A stretch of DNA of 64,000 nt from Cohnella herbarum. GTDB lineage: Bacteria > Bacillota > Bacilli > Paenibacillales > Paenibacillaceae. The position numbers and the translations under genes were made by a program. Where the stretch lies: assembly GCF_012849095.1 (NCBI RefSeq), contig NZ_CP051680.1, forward strand, positions 1,922,001 to 1,986,000, given 5' to 3'. The notes below the pieces were generated by a model. The model was not told the origin of the DNA, did no database searches, and worked only from the letters and a program-made list of their open reading frames with translations. Shown here one piece after another: positions 27,100 through 35,885 of this stretch. Numbering within the stretch: position 1 is the stretch's first letter; every line of letters begins with the position of its first letter.

Positions 27100-27539
27100 C
27101 TAACCTCCATTTATTACTTTTGGGATGTGTTTTCCACAAAAAGCCGTTGTAACATTATTCAATATCCAGTCATTAAATTTCTTATGGTCATGGACGAGTT
27201 CATCAGACCAACCTCTTGCTCGTAACCTTAATTCTCTAGTTTTATCATCACAGTATAGTCCAATATAGTATGGTCTAAAGTAATCCTTCAAGTCTACTTG
27301 ATCGTACTCTCCAGGCATAAAAGTCCCGCATAATATACTAGTCCGACCATTCAGGCATATTTGTTTGGCAAAATGTATCCAACCATTTTTAATCAAATAC
27401 CATTCATTTAACGGCCCATAGATTGCGTCTAAGTCCAATGTCATGTGTTCAGAACACTTTTCGAGAAGTTCGGGGATAACAGTAGATTTTCCTGAGCCAC
27501 TTGCGCCTGTAATCAGGAAAATTGTTTTTTCTCAGTCAT
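27100..27539 (-). pseudogene. P-loop NTPase/kinase, frameshifted at its fifth codon
   Basis: ATG at 27539 has a GGAG site, but after M-T-E-K the frame stops within nine codons. The frame one base away reads TIFLITGASGSGKSTVIPEL, a perfect Walker A, and continues MTLDLDAIYGPLNEWYLIKN to CGKHIPKVINGG. One base is missing in a run of six A near 27525. Restored length is about 146 residues. The whole C-terminal part is intact, so the loss is recent, a base-calling error, or a slippery-tract switch. Confidence 0.8.
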
Positions 27540-27592
27540 AGATAGGAGTCTCCAATCAGAATGTTAACGGTGAAATGCATATTTCTATGCAT

Positions 27593-27943
27593 TCATTCTT
27601 TTTTGTCACTACTTTTGCGGCTGTCTTCATTATCGATTATGTATTTCTCAAGTTCATCCTCTATTTCTTTATCTCGATCAGAAGCCATCTTCGATTGTTC
27701 TTTGAATTTGTCGTATTCTTCGAAGTTTTTATTAATTTCAATTTGTAATTTTTCATCTTCCCTCAATAGACCGAGTTTCTCTCTTATTGCTTTTAAGTCC
27801 TCATATATTTGTTTGTTTTTTTGATGTGTACTGAATACCAGTCCAAACAAGAGAATAAGTATAACTCCTATTCCATACGGTCCTATTATTAAGAATGACA
27901 AAACTGCAACAATGGTTGCAATAAGCATTCCTATGATTGTCAT
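27593..27943 (-). CDS. Membrane-anchored coiled-coil protein
   Basis: 116 residues. Two hydrophobic segments (MLIATIVAVLSFLIIG, then IGVILILLFGLVFS) start the protein. They are followed by about 70 charged residues with heptad-like spacing (YEDLKAIREKLGLLREDEKL, KEQSKMASDRDKEIEDELEK), likely a coiled coil in the cytoplasm. A GAGGTG site precedes the ATG. Function unknown. Confidence 0.65.
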   Translation of the reverse strand: MTIIGMLIATIVAVLSFLIIGPYGIGVILILLFGLVFSTHQKNKQIYEDLKAIREKLGLLREDEKLQIEINKNFEEYDKFKEQSKMASDRDKEIEDELEKYIIDNEDSRKSSDKKE

Positions 27944-27989
27944 GTTTTATATCACCTCATCTTTTTACCGGAAATGACTTCCCTCTAAT

Positions 27990-28469
27990 TTACTTCACTT
28001 CGAATTCATTACTACTTATATAAAAATCAGAATTATCTAATTCACTTATAAAAGATACTGCTTTAATTATTCGATATGTACCATCCTCTATCCACCTATC
28101 CAATCTTAACATTGAACTCGTTTTCGATCCTTTGGGTTTCAAAGAATAACCAATTGCAGGAAAAGGATAATTGTCTACTTGAACGGACATCCAAGTCTTA
28201 TTAATCTTCTTCTCAAGAATAAAATCTTCTCCAAATTGAATCTCTTTACTGGAATTATTAGTAATTACAGAATGGATTTCCTCTCCTCTTTTATATTTTG
28301 ATCTATCTAAGCCAAACAGAATTTGAGTGCTTTCGGAATCTGAAACTTTGATTTTTGATGGGTTTGTTATAGTCATAATCGGATGTAATTGCATAGATGA
28401 TGTTGTTCTTGAATCGCAAGCACTCTGAAAGATGATTATTATTAACAAAAGTAGGACTGATAATCTCAA
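27990..28469 (-). CDS. Lipoprotein with a bacterial Ig-like domain
   Basis: 159 residues from TTG at 28469, which has AGAGGAG at the right distance and puts the hydrophobic core (LSVLLLLIIIIF) at the N-terminus. The lipobox is QSAC. The mature part has the pattern of small Big_14-type Ig-like proteins: KYKRGEEIHSVITNNSSKEI, then GEDFILEKKINKTWMSVQVD and GTYRIIKAVSFIS. Extracellular; role unknown. The ATG ten codons up would spoil the signal peptide. Confidence 0.72.
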   Translation of the reverse strand: MRLSVLLLLIIIIFQSACDSRTTSSMQLHPIMTITNPSKIKVSDSESTQILFGLDRSKYKRGEEIHSVITNNSSKEIQFGEDFILEKKINKTWMSVQVDNYPFPAIGYSLKPKGSKTSSMLRLDRWIEDGTYRIIKAVSFISELDNSDFYISSNEFEVK

Positions 28470-28583
28470 GGAAATCACTCCTCTCGCAGGGAGCTTCATT
28501 TAAGCTTCTTTTACTCACGACGTTCGTTTCCTAAATTAAATTGCAAATATCCTTTTACATCATCACTCTCATGTCCATCGCAA

Positions 28584-28964
28584 CTAGAGACTGTGAAAAG
28601 TACGTTTTACTCCTATTTCTTTTTTCATTTCCTCACATAAATATGTCACTTTCTCTCTCTCCGCACTATAAGCATCTCTTGTAGCATCAATTGTAAATCG
28701 TATTTCCGAGACATTAGAGTTCACATCATAAATGATTGGACCGCTATCCATAGTTGGTGATATTAACATTAAATTATCGCCTTTACGGTCTTGGAATCTT
28801 TCATACAATATATTCATTCTTTCGTAATCCAACTTATTGAAATTTGTTAAGACCCCTCTTTGTATATACTTCTTATCATTTTCTGAATTCAATTGGATGA
28901 AGTAATAGAGGCAAATAAAAAGGACAACTATAACCGACGAGAGTAACCAAATCGTTTTTTTCAT
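28584..28964 (-). CDS. Membrane-anchored protein, DUF4362-like
   Basis: 126 residues from ATG at 28964 (AAGGAGATCTA upstream). A single hydrophobic anchor (IWLLSSVIVVLFICLYYF) starts the protein. The outside part, YIQRGVLTNFNKLDYERMNI and ending in a Cys-containing segment, resembles DUF4362 proteins in length and order; the match is by eye and tentative. It lies between the lipoprotein and GNAT genes, each with its own ribosome-binding site. Confidence 0.6.
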   Translation of the reverse strand: MKKTIWLLSSVIVVLFICLYYFIQLNSENDKKYIQRGVLTNFNKLDYERMNILYERFQDRKGDNLMLISPTMDSGPIIYDVNSNVSEIRFTIDATRDAYSAEREKVTYLCEEMKKEIGVKRTFHSL

Positions 28965-29029
28965 TAGATCTCCTTGTAATCGAGTTGTAGCTATTGTCGA
29001 CACAAACTTTTATTAAACACCTTCAAACA

Positions 29030-29551
29030 TCATTCACCTAATTCTTTGACCAAATATATTAATAAATCATCATCCACTCTTACCGAGTTCCCTGGTTTCA
29101 CTTGTATGTTATTATAAATAATTCCTTTTCCGTCCAAGATGTATCCGCGTTTGTTATACATGATTTGAGCGTTTCCGTAATCTTGATACAGCCCAACGCC
29201 TAAACCAATCGATTTCGAGGTTTTTGATGCTATTTTTTCAAGTTCGTCAAAAATCTTACTTGCAATTTTCTTTCGTCTAAATTCCGGAAAAACATTCAAG
29301 TCATTAATTTCCGGAATATTTTGATCTGAGAAAAAGGGATAAGATGAGACATATAATAAGTGACAGCAACCAGCTAGTACTCCCTCATAATAAGCCAATA
29401 AAGTGATTCTCTTTCCAATAAGATTTTCGTCTAAGCATCTTAGAAAATAGTCACTTGATGTATACCATGGGAATTTGCTAGTGAACTCTTGATCCAACAA
29501 ATATGCTTCATCAGCGTTTGAAAGTTGTTTTATTGTTATTTTGTCAGTCAT
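29030..29551 (-). CDS. GNAT family N-acetyltransferase
   Basis: 173 residues from ATG at 29551, behind AGAGGTTTTAAG; an ATG eight codons earlier has no site. Motif A is RRKKIA at 92-97, an unusual variant without glycine, after INDLNVFPEF. The rest of the fold (SIGLGVGLYQDYGNAQIMYN, then KRGYILDGKG) is preserved. The loss of the two glycines that bind the pyrophosphate may weaken acetyl-CoA binding. Confidence 0.8.
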   Translation of the reverse strand: MTDKITIKQLSNADEAYLLDQEFTSKFPWYTSSDYFLRCLDENLIGKRITLLAYYEGVLAGCCHLLYVSSYPFFSDQNIPEINDLNVFPEFRRKKIASKIFDELEKIASKTSKSIGLGVGLYQDYGNAQIMYNKRGYILDGKGIIYNNIQVKPGNSVRVDDDLLIYLVKELGE

Positions 29552-29583
29552 CTTAAAACCTCTTTCAGTCATCACTTAAATTA

Positions 29584-29868
29584 TTATTTATTGTCTTTCT
29601 CGTTGCCGTGTTTAAAATTTCCTGTAATTTTAGCCATTACTAACTGGGCTTCCTTATGATCTTTACCATCTATAGCTCTTAAAAATTTATCGCTCGCCTT
29701 ACCGGTAAGAATTGTAACTTGCTTTCCCATCCAGTAAATAAAGACTTTGTTATCTTTCGTTGTTTTATAGGTGAAAACTTCTTCACTAAGTCTATTTCGT
29801 TTGTCAATGTTACTAATATGATCACTTCCATCCTTAAAAGTATTGGGAAAAATTATAATTCTGCTGAT
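29584..29868 (-). CDS. Hypothetical protein with no standard start codon
   Basis: A 94-codon open frame, ISRIIIFPNTFKDGSDHISN through VFIYWMGKQVTILTGKASDK to a Lys/Asn-rich end, fills the gap between the NUDIX and GNAT genes. A GAAGG site lies just upstream, but the codon where a start is expected is ATC (29868) and no ATG, GTG or TTG occurs before residue 56. It reads as real protein and may have lost its ATG by one substitution, or it may use ATT. Function unknown. Confidence 0.5.
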   Translation of the reverse strand: MSRIIIFPNTFKDGSDHISNIDKRNRLSEEVFTYKTTKDNKVFIYWMGKQVTILTGKASDKFLRAIDGKDHKEAQLVMAKITGNFKHGNEKDNK

Positions 29869-29878
29869 TTAATTACCT

Positions 29879-30391
29879 TCAACTATTCTTATCATCATAA
29901 AATTCAATGCAAAATGGATGCATTTCAGGTCTTAAACAGTATTCGATTCTTTGTCTGAAGTCCTTCCATTTTACTTTATTTAGTGCTTCCTCAATCGGAA
30001 AGAACGCCGACTCCAAACTTTCAGAGGTTCGAACCGGTTCCCCGCCTATTGGTTTTGCTAAAAATAAGGTGTTACAAATGGAGTTCCCAACGTTTTGAAA
30101 TATTCCGCAGAATTTAACGATTTCTATGTCTACTCCTGATTCTTCTTTTGTTTCTCTGATCGCAGCTTGGCTCAGTGATTCTCCTTCTTCTACTTGCCCG
30201 CCGGGCATTTCCCAGCCTCTTCTTGGTCCGTTAACAAGTAATATTTCGTTGTTATCATTTACAACGATCGCAGCTGCAGAAACGATATGCTTAGGAGGAT
30301 TCATTTTTAACACCACCCCAACCACCTCATTTGTCATACTATTCTCGACATGGGATACCTCTTTATCCACTTGATTTAGTTCTTTTTCCAT
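29879..30391 (-). CDS. NUDIX hydrolase
   Basis: 170 residues. The Nudix box is at residues 65-87: GGQVEEGESLSQAAIRETKE then ESGV. The domain itself begins near NPPKHIVSAAAIVV, at an internal ATG (30301), and the preceding 30 residues have no visible ribosome-binding site, so the true start may be 30301. The substrate is unknown. Third NUDIX gene of the window. Confidence 0.86.
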   Translation of the reverse strand: MEKELNQVDKEVSHVENSMTNEVVGVVLKMNPPKHIVSAAAIVVNDNNEILLVNGPRRGWEMPGGQVEEGESLSQAAIRETKEESGVDIEIVKFCGIFQNVGNSICNTLFLAKPIGGEPVRTSESLESAFFPIEEALNKVKWKDFRQRIEYCLRPEMHPFCIEFYDDKNS

Positions 30392-30403
30392 TTGAAAAAA
30401 CTT

Positions 30404-30721
30404 CTACTGAACTAAATTTTCTTTGTTATCAAGTACCATTACCTGGTTTACCCAGTCGTCAAAAGAATTAAATAGGATAAAGAGTGGCCATGGATTCGTT
30501 TCTTTATCTTGTTTCCAGGTCAGATGGACTTGTACATATTTATTTGAATTCTCTTGAAATTGAAAAAGCACTTCATCTTTATCTAATCTTCGAGCAATTA
30601 CATTAAGTTCAGCTCCATACAGAATATGGTTATTAGGTAACTCGTTATAGAGTTCTTCAAGAAAAATCAGTGAGGTCTCAGGAATCCATGGTTCTAAAAA
30701 ATCGATTTGTGGTCTTGACAC
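30404..30721 (-). CDS. Hypothetical protein
   Basis: 105 residues from GTG at 30721, with GGGGGA seven bases upstream. Soluble alpha/beta composition: SLIFLEELYNELPNNHILYG, then NVIARRLDKDEVLFQFQENS and YVQVHLTWKQDKETNPWPLF. The alternating pattern and the C-terminal SFDDWVNQVM recur in small Bacillota proteins, but I cannot name a family. It stops 12 bp before the NUDIX gene. Confidence 0.6.
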   Translation of the reverse strand: MSRPQIDFLEPWIPETSLIFLEELYNELPNNHILYGAELNVIARRLDKDEVLFQFQENSNKYVQVHLTWKQDKETNPWPLFILFNSFDDWVNQVMVLDNKENLVQ

Positions 30722-30819
30722 ATAGATTTCCCCCATTTTATTCAGCAGAAGTTTCCGATAACGTTCAAACGGCCAGCAGCACGATTATGGTGATAGCGGA
30801 AGTAATCGACTCCTGATGC

Positions 30820-31595
30820 TCAATTCAACTTCTTTCCCAAAAATAATGCGACCCTATGTTCCTTATTTATGACTCCACCGGCTCGGTCGATAGTATCCTC
30901 TATCTTTTTTAGAAGAGCATTCCTGATAGTTTCGGGAAGTTGTCTATGCTTTGAATTCGTATTTAGTAAAGCTACATAATCGCAACTTGTATATGAAAGT
31001 AATCGACTATATTCTTTGACTACCAAGTCCGTAAAAATACCAGTATATTCAGTGATTATTCTTCTTTCGTTGATTATTTCTTCAGGCGTTCGATACTTAG
31101 AATCATCTAAATGTGGAGCAAGTTCTAAATAATGTGATCTGATCTCATTGTGAACTTCATCAAACATGGGAACATGAATAGTCCAGAAGAAACCAATAGT
31201 GCCTGTACTATCGAGAAGTTCCCACACTTTGCGATACCCGATCTTAGGTTCAATAAAATGAAATGCCGTGCCAGATATAGCTAAATGAAATGGACTTCCT
31301 AAACCATCCCATTCTTCGAATGATGTATTTATTACTTTGATTGAAGTATAAGATTTGAACTTGTCTGAGGTGAACTGCGCTAACCTATCTCCCAGTTCTA
31401 TACAGGTTATGTTTTTATAATCTTTATTAACAAGGCCGCCTGTTGCTTGACCGGTCCCACAACCGATTTCGAGGATCTTTTCTTCTTTCTTAATTTGGAA
31501 TAATTCAAAATATCATCGAACATTTCTTCGGAATATGTTGGCCTGTATCTTTCATATTCATTAACGATGAAATTAAAGGTCTCTTTGTTTTCCAT
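30820..31595 (-). pseudogene. Class I SAM methyltransferase, frameshifted
   Basis: ATG at 31595 follows GGAGGG and reads MENKETFNFIVNEYERYRPT. In TCCAAATTAAG near 31501 one A is missing and the frame changes. The continuation ILEIGCGTGQATGGL is a perfect SAM motif I, followed by CIELGDRLAQF, AISGTAFHFIEPKIGYRKVW and an intact C-terminus to 30820. Restored length is about 261 residues. Because only one base separates it from function, this is a young pseudogene or a sequencing error. Confidence 0.82.
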
Positions 31596-31923
31596 CTTGA
31601 GCACCCTCCATAATCTCTCGACTTAATTGGAATTGTATCCCAAAATTGAAAGCAAAGCATTATAAATTTCTTCGGAAACTAAAATACGCCGTGATGCGAA
31701 AGCCTCTATTGGCATGCATCATGGCGACAGTAATCTCTATGTAATCGCGACGTCGGCGACGTCCATTCCCCTTCAAACTTTTACAACACGATGATCGTCA
31801 TTATATTAGAAGTTATTATTTGGTTATAAAGATAAAATAATGAAAATGATGATTTTCTTTTGTTTGGAGCGTGGGGAAGAGCTTTGTATACGATGCAAGC
31901 AAAATAATCGCAGGTTCGTTTGC
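31596..31923. other. Intergenic region with a fragment of the inverted-repeat element
   Basis: No gene. At 31758-31772 the plus strand reads GACGTCCATTCCCCT, identical to the left stem of the element at 53319-53484, preceded by a local duplication CGACGTCGGCGACGTC. A hairpin (GATGCGAAAG ... GCATGCATC) lies just before it near 31692-31722. This looks like a decayed copy of that repeat family. Confidence 0.5.
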
Positions 31924-32385
31924 TCAATCTACGATTGGTAAGTAAACTTGTACTGCTTCTTTCCATGTTATTTCTGATTCTAATGGTTTCTCATATATTT
32001 CAATATACAAAGTATCTGGCCAAATTGGCTTATAGCCATTCTCAGAAATCCAGCTATTTATGTTTGAATAGATATCTGCCATTTGATCTATTATCCCTGT
32101 AGAAAATACGTAATTCCCGTTTATTCTTATGACTTCTAATTCTTCAGATAATAAACTCTGTTCTTTGGTTATTATGTAACCAATATAAAAGAATCCTATT
32201 TTATGATCTTCACCTTTACAAGGTTCATATAGAATTACAGTTTTGTCCAACCGATCATTAATTAGATGATCTTTTTGTTTAATTTCCCTTAAGCCTTGAG
32301 GGATCAAATTCGAATATTCTGAAAATAATCCTGTGAGCTTAAACCCAACAAACAAGAAATTAAGCTTAGCTATATTACATTCCAT
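31924..32385 (-). CDS. GyrI-like effector-binding-domain protein
   Basis: 153 residues from ATG at 32385, behind AGAGGTGA. A stand-alone AraC-effector-binding fold: FLFVGFKLTGLFSEYSNLIP, GFFYIGYIITKEQSLLSEEL, then NGNYVFSTGIIDQMADIYSN with the typical helix, and a final ETLYIEIYEKP-like strand. It probably binds a small molecule; no DNA-binding part. A second such protein is at 10821 and a fused one at 50365. Confidence 0.72.
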   Translation of the reverse strand: MECNIAKLNFLFVGFKLTGLFSEYSNLIPQGLREIKQKDHLINDRLDKTVILYEPCKGEDHKIGFFYIGYIITKEQSLLSEELEVIRINGNYVFSTGIIDQMADIYSNINSWISENGYKPIWPDTLYIEIYEKPLESEITWKEAVQVYLPIVD

Positions 32386-32465
32386 ACCATTCACCTCTAT
32401 TATTTGAACAATCGATTTTCATAGCTATCAAATAACAATATATAAAAAAGGGAACCCTTGGCTCC

Positions 32466-33019
32466 CTAAAAAAACAAAAATCCTTTCTTAGCAACATTTT
32501 TTCGCTTTAAGTTAACTACTTCGTTAACTCCTGCTTTTTCTAATTTTTCGAAGAGAACTTCCGCTCCATTTTTCAGTTTTAAGTCCATTTCTTCCTTATG
32601 AAGTGGAATTAAGCTGAAAAAATGTACTTCAGTTTCATTTGGTAAACTTAGTGTGAAGAAACTTTTCAAGTTCTCAACTACTGAAGGAACGGATAAAATC
32701 ATCCCTGAAAATAACGTGTTTGAAGCAAAAGGTTGAGCTGGATCGCCATTAGGTACAGTATGCGCAAGATATAACCACGTCTGATATTCATGTGGCAGCC
32801 TTGCCATTTTATTCAACCAATGAATAGGCCAATAATTCTCTTCAGTTTCGAAAGCTTCCTGAGATACTTGCCAATCACTAGGCAGGCATATCATAAGTTC
32901 CGCAAATTTGTAATTTTCAGCACCTTCGGGTACATTCATTGGCAAATTACTCATACCGCAAGTGATAAAAGTATAATGTCGAAAATCGGATGTCCAGAAT
33001 GAGAGAGTTCTTGGCTCAT
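32466..33019 (-). pseudogene. Suppressor-of-fused (SUFU) domain protein, internally deleted
   Basis: ATG at 33019 has a perfect GGAGGAAAT site and gives MSQELSHSGHPIF, then the frame stops. In another frame the conserved SUFU part follows: YTFITCGMSNLPMNVPEGAE, YKFAELMICLPSDWQ and LPHEYQTWLYLAHTVPNGDP to the end. Roughly 60-70 codons between the two parts are missing compared with full SUFU proteins (about 200 residues). The C-terminal 162 codons could still be translated from an inner ATG, but without a site. Bacterial SUFU proteins are often immunity-type. Confidence 0.75.
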
Positions 33020-33092
33020 ATTTCCTCCATTGGGTTTTATATCAATAGTACCATTGTATACTTATTTAGGTAAATGATTGGTTTGGAATCGA

Positions 33093-33416
33093 CTACGGCC
33101 AAAAAATACCATTTTTATCTATTTCCATTAGCTGTTTTTCAAATAGTCCATCTGGTTTTATATCATCTACAAAATGCCATTTATTTTTGCTATCTTGCCA
33201 ATACACTTTCCAATGCTTTTCCTCTAACCTTAGCTGAGCAATAGGGTACTCAAAACGTCTTCCCATATATCCTGGTCTTTCTTGACTTAATGTGATCGTA
33301 TTGCCCCTAAATTTATAATGGATTTGGATTTCATTTTTGAGATGTTTAGGAATTTTTTGGTCTATATAGCTTTCAAGTATTTTTTCTATTCTCTTTTTTG
33401 TAAAAGAATCTAGCAT
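33093..33416 (-). CDS. DUF3024 family protein
   Basis: 107 residues from ATG at 33416, with GGAGTGATAAAA upstream. DUF3024 pattern: FTKKRIEKILESYIDQKIPK, then QIHYKFRGNTITLSQERPGY and the C-terminal VYWQDSKNKWHFVDDI. Small cytoplasmic protein without known activity. Intact, between two broken genes. Confidence 0.85.
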   Translation of the reverse strand: MLDSFTKKRIEKILESYIDQKIPKHLKNEIQIHYKFRGNTITLSQERPGYMGRRFEYPIAQLRLEEKHWKVYWQDSKNKWHFVDDIKPDGLFEKQLMEIDKNGIFWP

Positions 33417-33447
33417 TTTTATCACTCCGGGAGTTTAATTTAGTAAG

Positions 33448-33732
33448 TTATGATTTTATCATGGCAGCTGCCACATCCAAAGCGTTTGAAGAAACAAACA
33501 GAATTTCATCTCTATTGATCGCTAGTTTGAGTTCAGCTAATTCATATACATTCATTGATGGTTTATAATTTTGTACTTCATCAGAACTTACAATATACTT
33601 AAAATGTTCTTTTAAGCCTGTATTAATTAACATTTTGTTTAGTATCTCGTATGTATTAAATTTTTGTCCAATGGAACCTTGAACATCAAACAACGTCCCA
33701 TATGCATCAAATATTAAGCTTTTATTTGGCAC
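33448..33732 (-). pseudogene. HAD-family (haloacid dehalogenase type II) gene remnant
   Basis: The 94 residues start as a haloacid dehalogenase (SLIFDAYGTLFDVQG with the nucleophile Asp) and end as one (TGLKEHFKYIVSSDEVQNYK, then EILFVSSNALDVAAA). The cap domain and about 80 codons between them are gone, and the last about 30 residues with the final Asp loop are missing too. Without the cap and loop it cannot be an active dehalogenase. The frame is open by chance through the deletion. Confidence 0.78.
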
Positions 33733-33828
33733 ATCCTCGAATCATCCCCTTTCTGAATATTTCGGTGCGGCAGTGCCACTTGGTTAATTAGTGAGAGCCA
33801 TGATGTTATCGAAATAGAGCCAGCAAGT

Positions 33829-33862
33829 TAATAAAGAGAGCCATCAGAATATGAGGGCTCTC
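33829..33862 (-). terminator. Likely terminator of the ArsR-SRPBCC operon
   Basis: GAGAGCC and GGCTCTC form a 7-bp stem on either side of a 13-base loop, followed on the minus strand by a short T-containing tail. It lies 44 bp after the last gene of the operon (33906). Confidence 0.5.
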
Positions 33863-33905
33863 CCATTTTCAATTTTCAATTATCGTGCCCTTCATAAAAA
33901 TCCAA

Positions 33906-34244
33906 TTACAGCGACTCGGATGCTTGCTTCAGATAACCGGATAATTGGGCCAGGTCCGGCTTATCTCCTTCGCGCAGCTTGATCCATTTCCGTTCGGCCG
34001 GCCCCTCGAAGCCTTTCGGAAACGCTATGCCGACTGTATTCATGATCATGAATGCAATTGCATCTTTCGAAGGTGAAATAACGGCAGCGAATTGCCCGTT
34101 TTTCAGAAAATGTGGTTTCTTGTATTGAATCTTCTCTTCCGCTCCGGAAATCGTTTCGTGGACCATTTTCCGAAGCTGACCGCATAATTGAACTTGCCAT
34201 GGCGAAGACAGATTTTCAATAAATGTGGATACTTCTGGATTCAT
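33906..34244 (-). CDS. DUF1801 domain protein, last gene of the ArsR operon
   Basis: 112 residues from ATG at 34244 (a TTG three codons up is equally well spaced from GGGAGG). Pattern: FIENLSSPWQVQLCGQLRKM, EEKIQYKKPHFLKNGQFAAV, then EGPAERKWIKLREGDKPDLA. It follows the AHSA1-like gene after 30 bp and so belongs to the ArsR operon. In related operons DUF1801 and SRPBCC proteins accompany an ArsR repressor; their joint role is unknown. Confidence 0.82.
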   Translation of the reverse strand: MNPEVSTFIENLSSPWQVQLCGQLRKMVHETISGAEEKIQYKKPHFLKNGQFAAVISPSKDAIAFMIMNTVGIAFPKGFEGPAERKWIKLREGDKPDLAQLSGYLKQASESL

Positions 34245-34274
34245 TTTCAACACGTCCTCCCTTATCGATGGATA

Positions 34275-34772
34275 TTAGGCTTCCTGTTGCAATCTGGCCA
34301 AATATTCGGCGTAACGTTCCATGGATGCAATCGCGCCTTGCTCCGCGCCGGAAGCCAGCGAGCCTTGTAGGGCTTCAGCAGAGGTGTATTCCGTGCGCAT
34401 CGTCAATTTGGTTTTACCGCCTTCAAGCTGTTCAAACGTGTCGAAAATGACTGATTCGTGCTCGTTATACGGAGCCATGTCAAAAATCATCGTATAGTTC
34501 AGTCGCTCGGGCTTCACGATTTCGCGATACGTACCGATGACAGGAAACTCGGTCCCATCCGGACCCAACTGAACATATCGGTAGGTGCCACCCACTTGCA
34601 AATCGATCTCGCAGGCATGAAGGGGGACTCCGCCGTGACCCCACCAGCGGGACACATGCTCCGGCTTTGTCCAAGCATCCCACACCAACTCGCGCGGTGC
34701 TTCGAAAATACGCTCAATGATTAATGCTTGTCCTTCTACTCGCGATGTTGCTTTATTTGCCTGTTGACTCAT
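34275..34772 (-). CDS. SRPBCC (AHSA1/START-like) protein
   Basis: 165 residues from ATG at 34772, behind GGAGGAAAAACACG. The AHSA1 signature is present: IIERIFEAPRELVWDAWTKP, EHVSRWWGHGG, VGGTYRYVQLGPDG, and the final helix AIASMERYAEYLARLQ. The fold forms a hydrophobic ligand cavity. Second SRPBCC gene of the ArsR operon and clearly related to the first, so probably a duplication. Confidence 0.87.
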   Translation of the reverse strand: MSQQANKATSRVEGQALIIERIFEAPRELVWDAWTKPEHVSRWWGHGGVPLHACEIDLQVGGTYRYVQLGPDGTEFPVIGTYREIVKPERLNYTMIFDMAPYNEHESVIFDTFEQLEGGKTKLTMRTEYTSAEALQGSLASGAEQGAIASMERYAEYLARLQQEA

Positions 34773-34855
34773 CGTGTTTTTCCTCCTCATTTGGGTGAGT
34801 AATAGGGTTCTGCTCAGATTTTATCCCATTATTTCCAATATCGCCAACACAGTAG

Positions 34856-35371
34856 TTAACGGTTCAGGTTTTGTTCCAAGAACGCATCGAGTTGATCAAA
34901 TGTCCCGACGAATCCTTGCTGTACATGCGGGCGCATGTTCTCGAAGGTGGCGCGTTCTTCCTCAGTGGCGTTAAACGGACCGCCTCTCAGCGTAAGCGTC
35001 GTCTTTCCTTCGCTTTCGGTTAACGTCAAGTGATTGATCACTTCGAGCGGCCACGTTCCGCTGAACGGAGCCCGAATCGTGTTGCCTTCTTCGTCGGAAA
35101 ACGATTGGATAAAGACCAGCTTCTCCGGAGCTTGGATCTCTTGGTAAACGAATTTGCCCCACATCACATGGCCTTCAGGCGAGCGCTGGCTGCCAAGGAA
35201 GATGCCACCGGGCCGCAGATCGAGTTTCGAGACTTGCAGCTCGTAGCCTTTCGGCCCCCACCATTGCGCCAAACGCTCCGGCTCCGTCCAGGCTTTAAAC
35301 ACCAGCTCACGGGGAGCGTCGAATACACGTGTAATCATCAATTCGTTTTCAGTCGCATGGTTGTTTGCCAT
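34856..35371 (-). CDS. SRPBCC (AHSA1/START-like) protein
   Basis: 171 residues; GAGGAGGAAACAAG precedes the ATG. Pattern: MITRVFDAPRELVFKAWTEP, RLAQWWGPKGYE, LRPGGIFLGSQRSPEGHVMW, then TTLTLRGGPFNATEEERATF. Same family as the next gene downstream, about a third identical by eye. Such proteins bind lipophilic ligands or act as small cyclases/ATPase activators; no catalytic residue is evident. In the ArsR operon. Confidence 0.88.
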   Translation of the reverse strand: MANNHATENELMITRVFDAPRELVFKAWTEPERLAQWWGPKGYELQVSKLDLRPGGIFLGSQRSPEGHVMWGKFVYQEIQAPEKLVFIQSFSDEEGNTIRAPFSGTWPLEVINHLTLTESEGKTTLTLRGGPFNATEEERATFENMRPHVQQGFVGTFDQLDAFLEQNLNR

Positions 35372-35459
35372 CTTGTTTCCTCCTCATACTTAAGCACGTT
35401 ATTTGGTTAAAAGCAGCTCTCCTCCTCATTTAGAAGGCGATTGCTTATACACCTGACAA

Positions 35460-35798
35460 TCAGCTTTGATCGAATGTTTTATCTTGTGCCTGTATCTGGC
35501 GTAAATAATCATCCAAGCGATCCAACCGATCTTCCCACATCGACCGAAAAGTTTCCAGCCAGCTATCGAGTTGTTGAAACGGCTCGGGGCGCAATTTGAT
35601 AATTCGTCGATTGGCAACTGGCTCTACCTCGACAAGACCCGCCTCGTTGAGTACACGGATATGTTTGGAGGTCTGAGGTTGATTCAATTCGAGGCGGTAG
35701 GCAATTTCTCCTATTGTGAGCGAACCGCCATCTCGTAGAAGCTCGATGATGTGTAACCGGTTGGGTTCGGCTAGTGCTGTCAACGTTGTCGTATTCAT
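35460..35798 (-). CDS. ArsR-family transcriptional repressor
   Basis: 112 residues. Winged helix: LAEPNRLHIIELLRDGGSLT, then IGEIAYRLELNQPQTSKHIR as recognition region, and VLNEAGLVEVEP for the wing. No cysteine pair for metal sensing is seen, which fits the group of ArsR proteins that precede SRPBCC genes. First gene of a four-gene operon (ArsR, two SRPBCC, DUF1801). It should bind the 27-bp site upstream, which is also present before the hydrolase gene at 36011. Confidence 0.88.
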   Translation of the reverse strand: MNTTTLTALAEPNRLHIIELLRDGGSLTIGEIAYRLELNQPQTSKHIRVLNEAGLVEVEPVANRRIIKLRPEPFQQLDSWLETFRSMWEDRLDRLDDYLRQIQAQDKTFDQS

Positions 35799-35831
35799 GC
35801 AATAACCCTCCCTTAGCTCAAGAATGCACTA

Positions 35832-35858
35832 AAGGAATATTCCTGTCAAGGAATGTTC
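35832..35858 (-). promoter_or_regulatory. Promoter/operator of the ArsR operon
   Basis: The minus strand has -35 TTGACA followed by the palindrome AGGAATATTCCT in the spacer; a second half-site ATTCC lies before the -35. The -10 is weak (CATTCT, 17 bp). All 27 bases occur again, identical, at 37406-37432. A palindrome between -35 and -10 is a typical repressor site; ArsR is the likely ligand (inference). Confidence 0.7.
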
Positions 35859-35885
35859 TGAGCAAAAATAGGCCTACGAGAAAAT

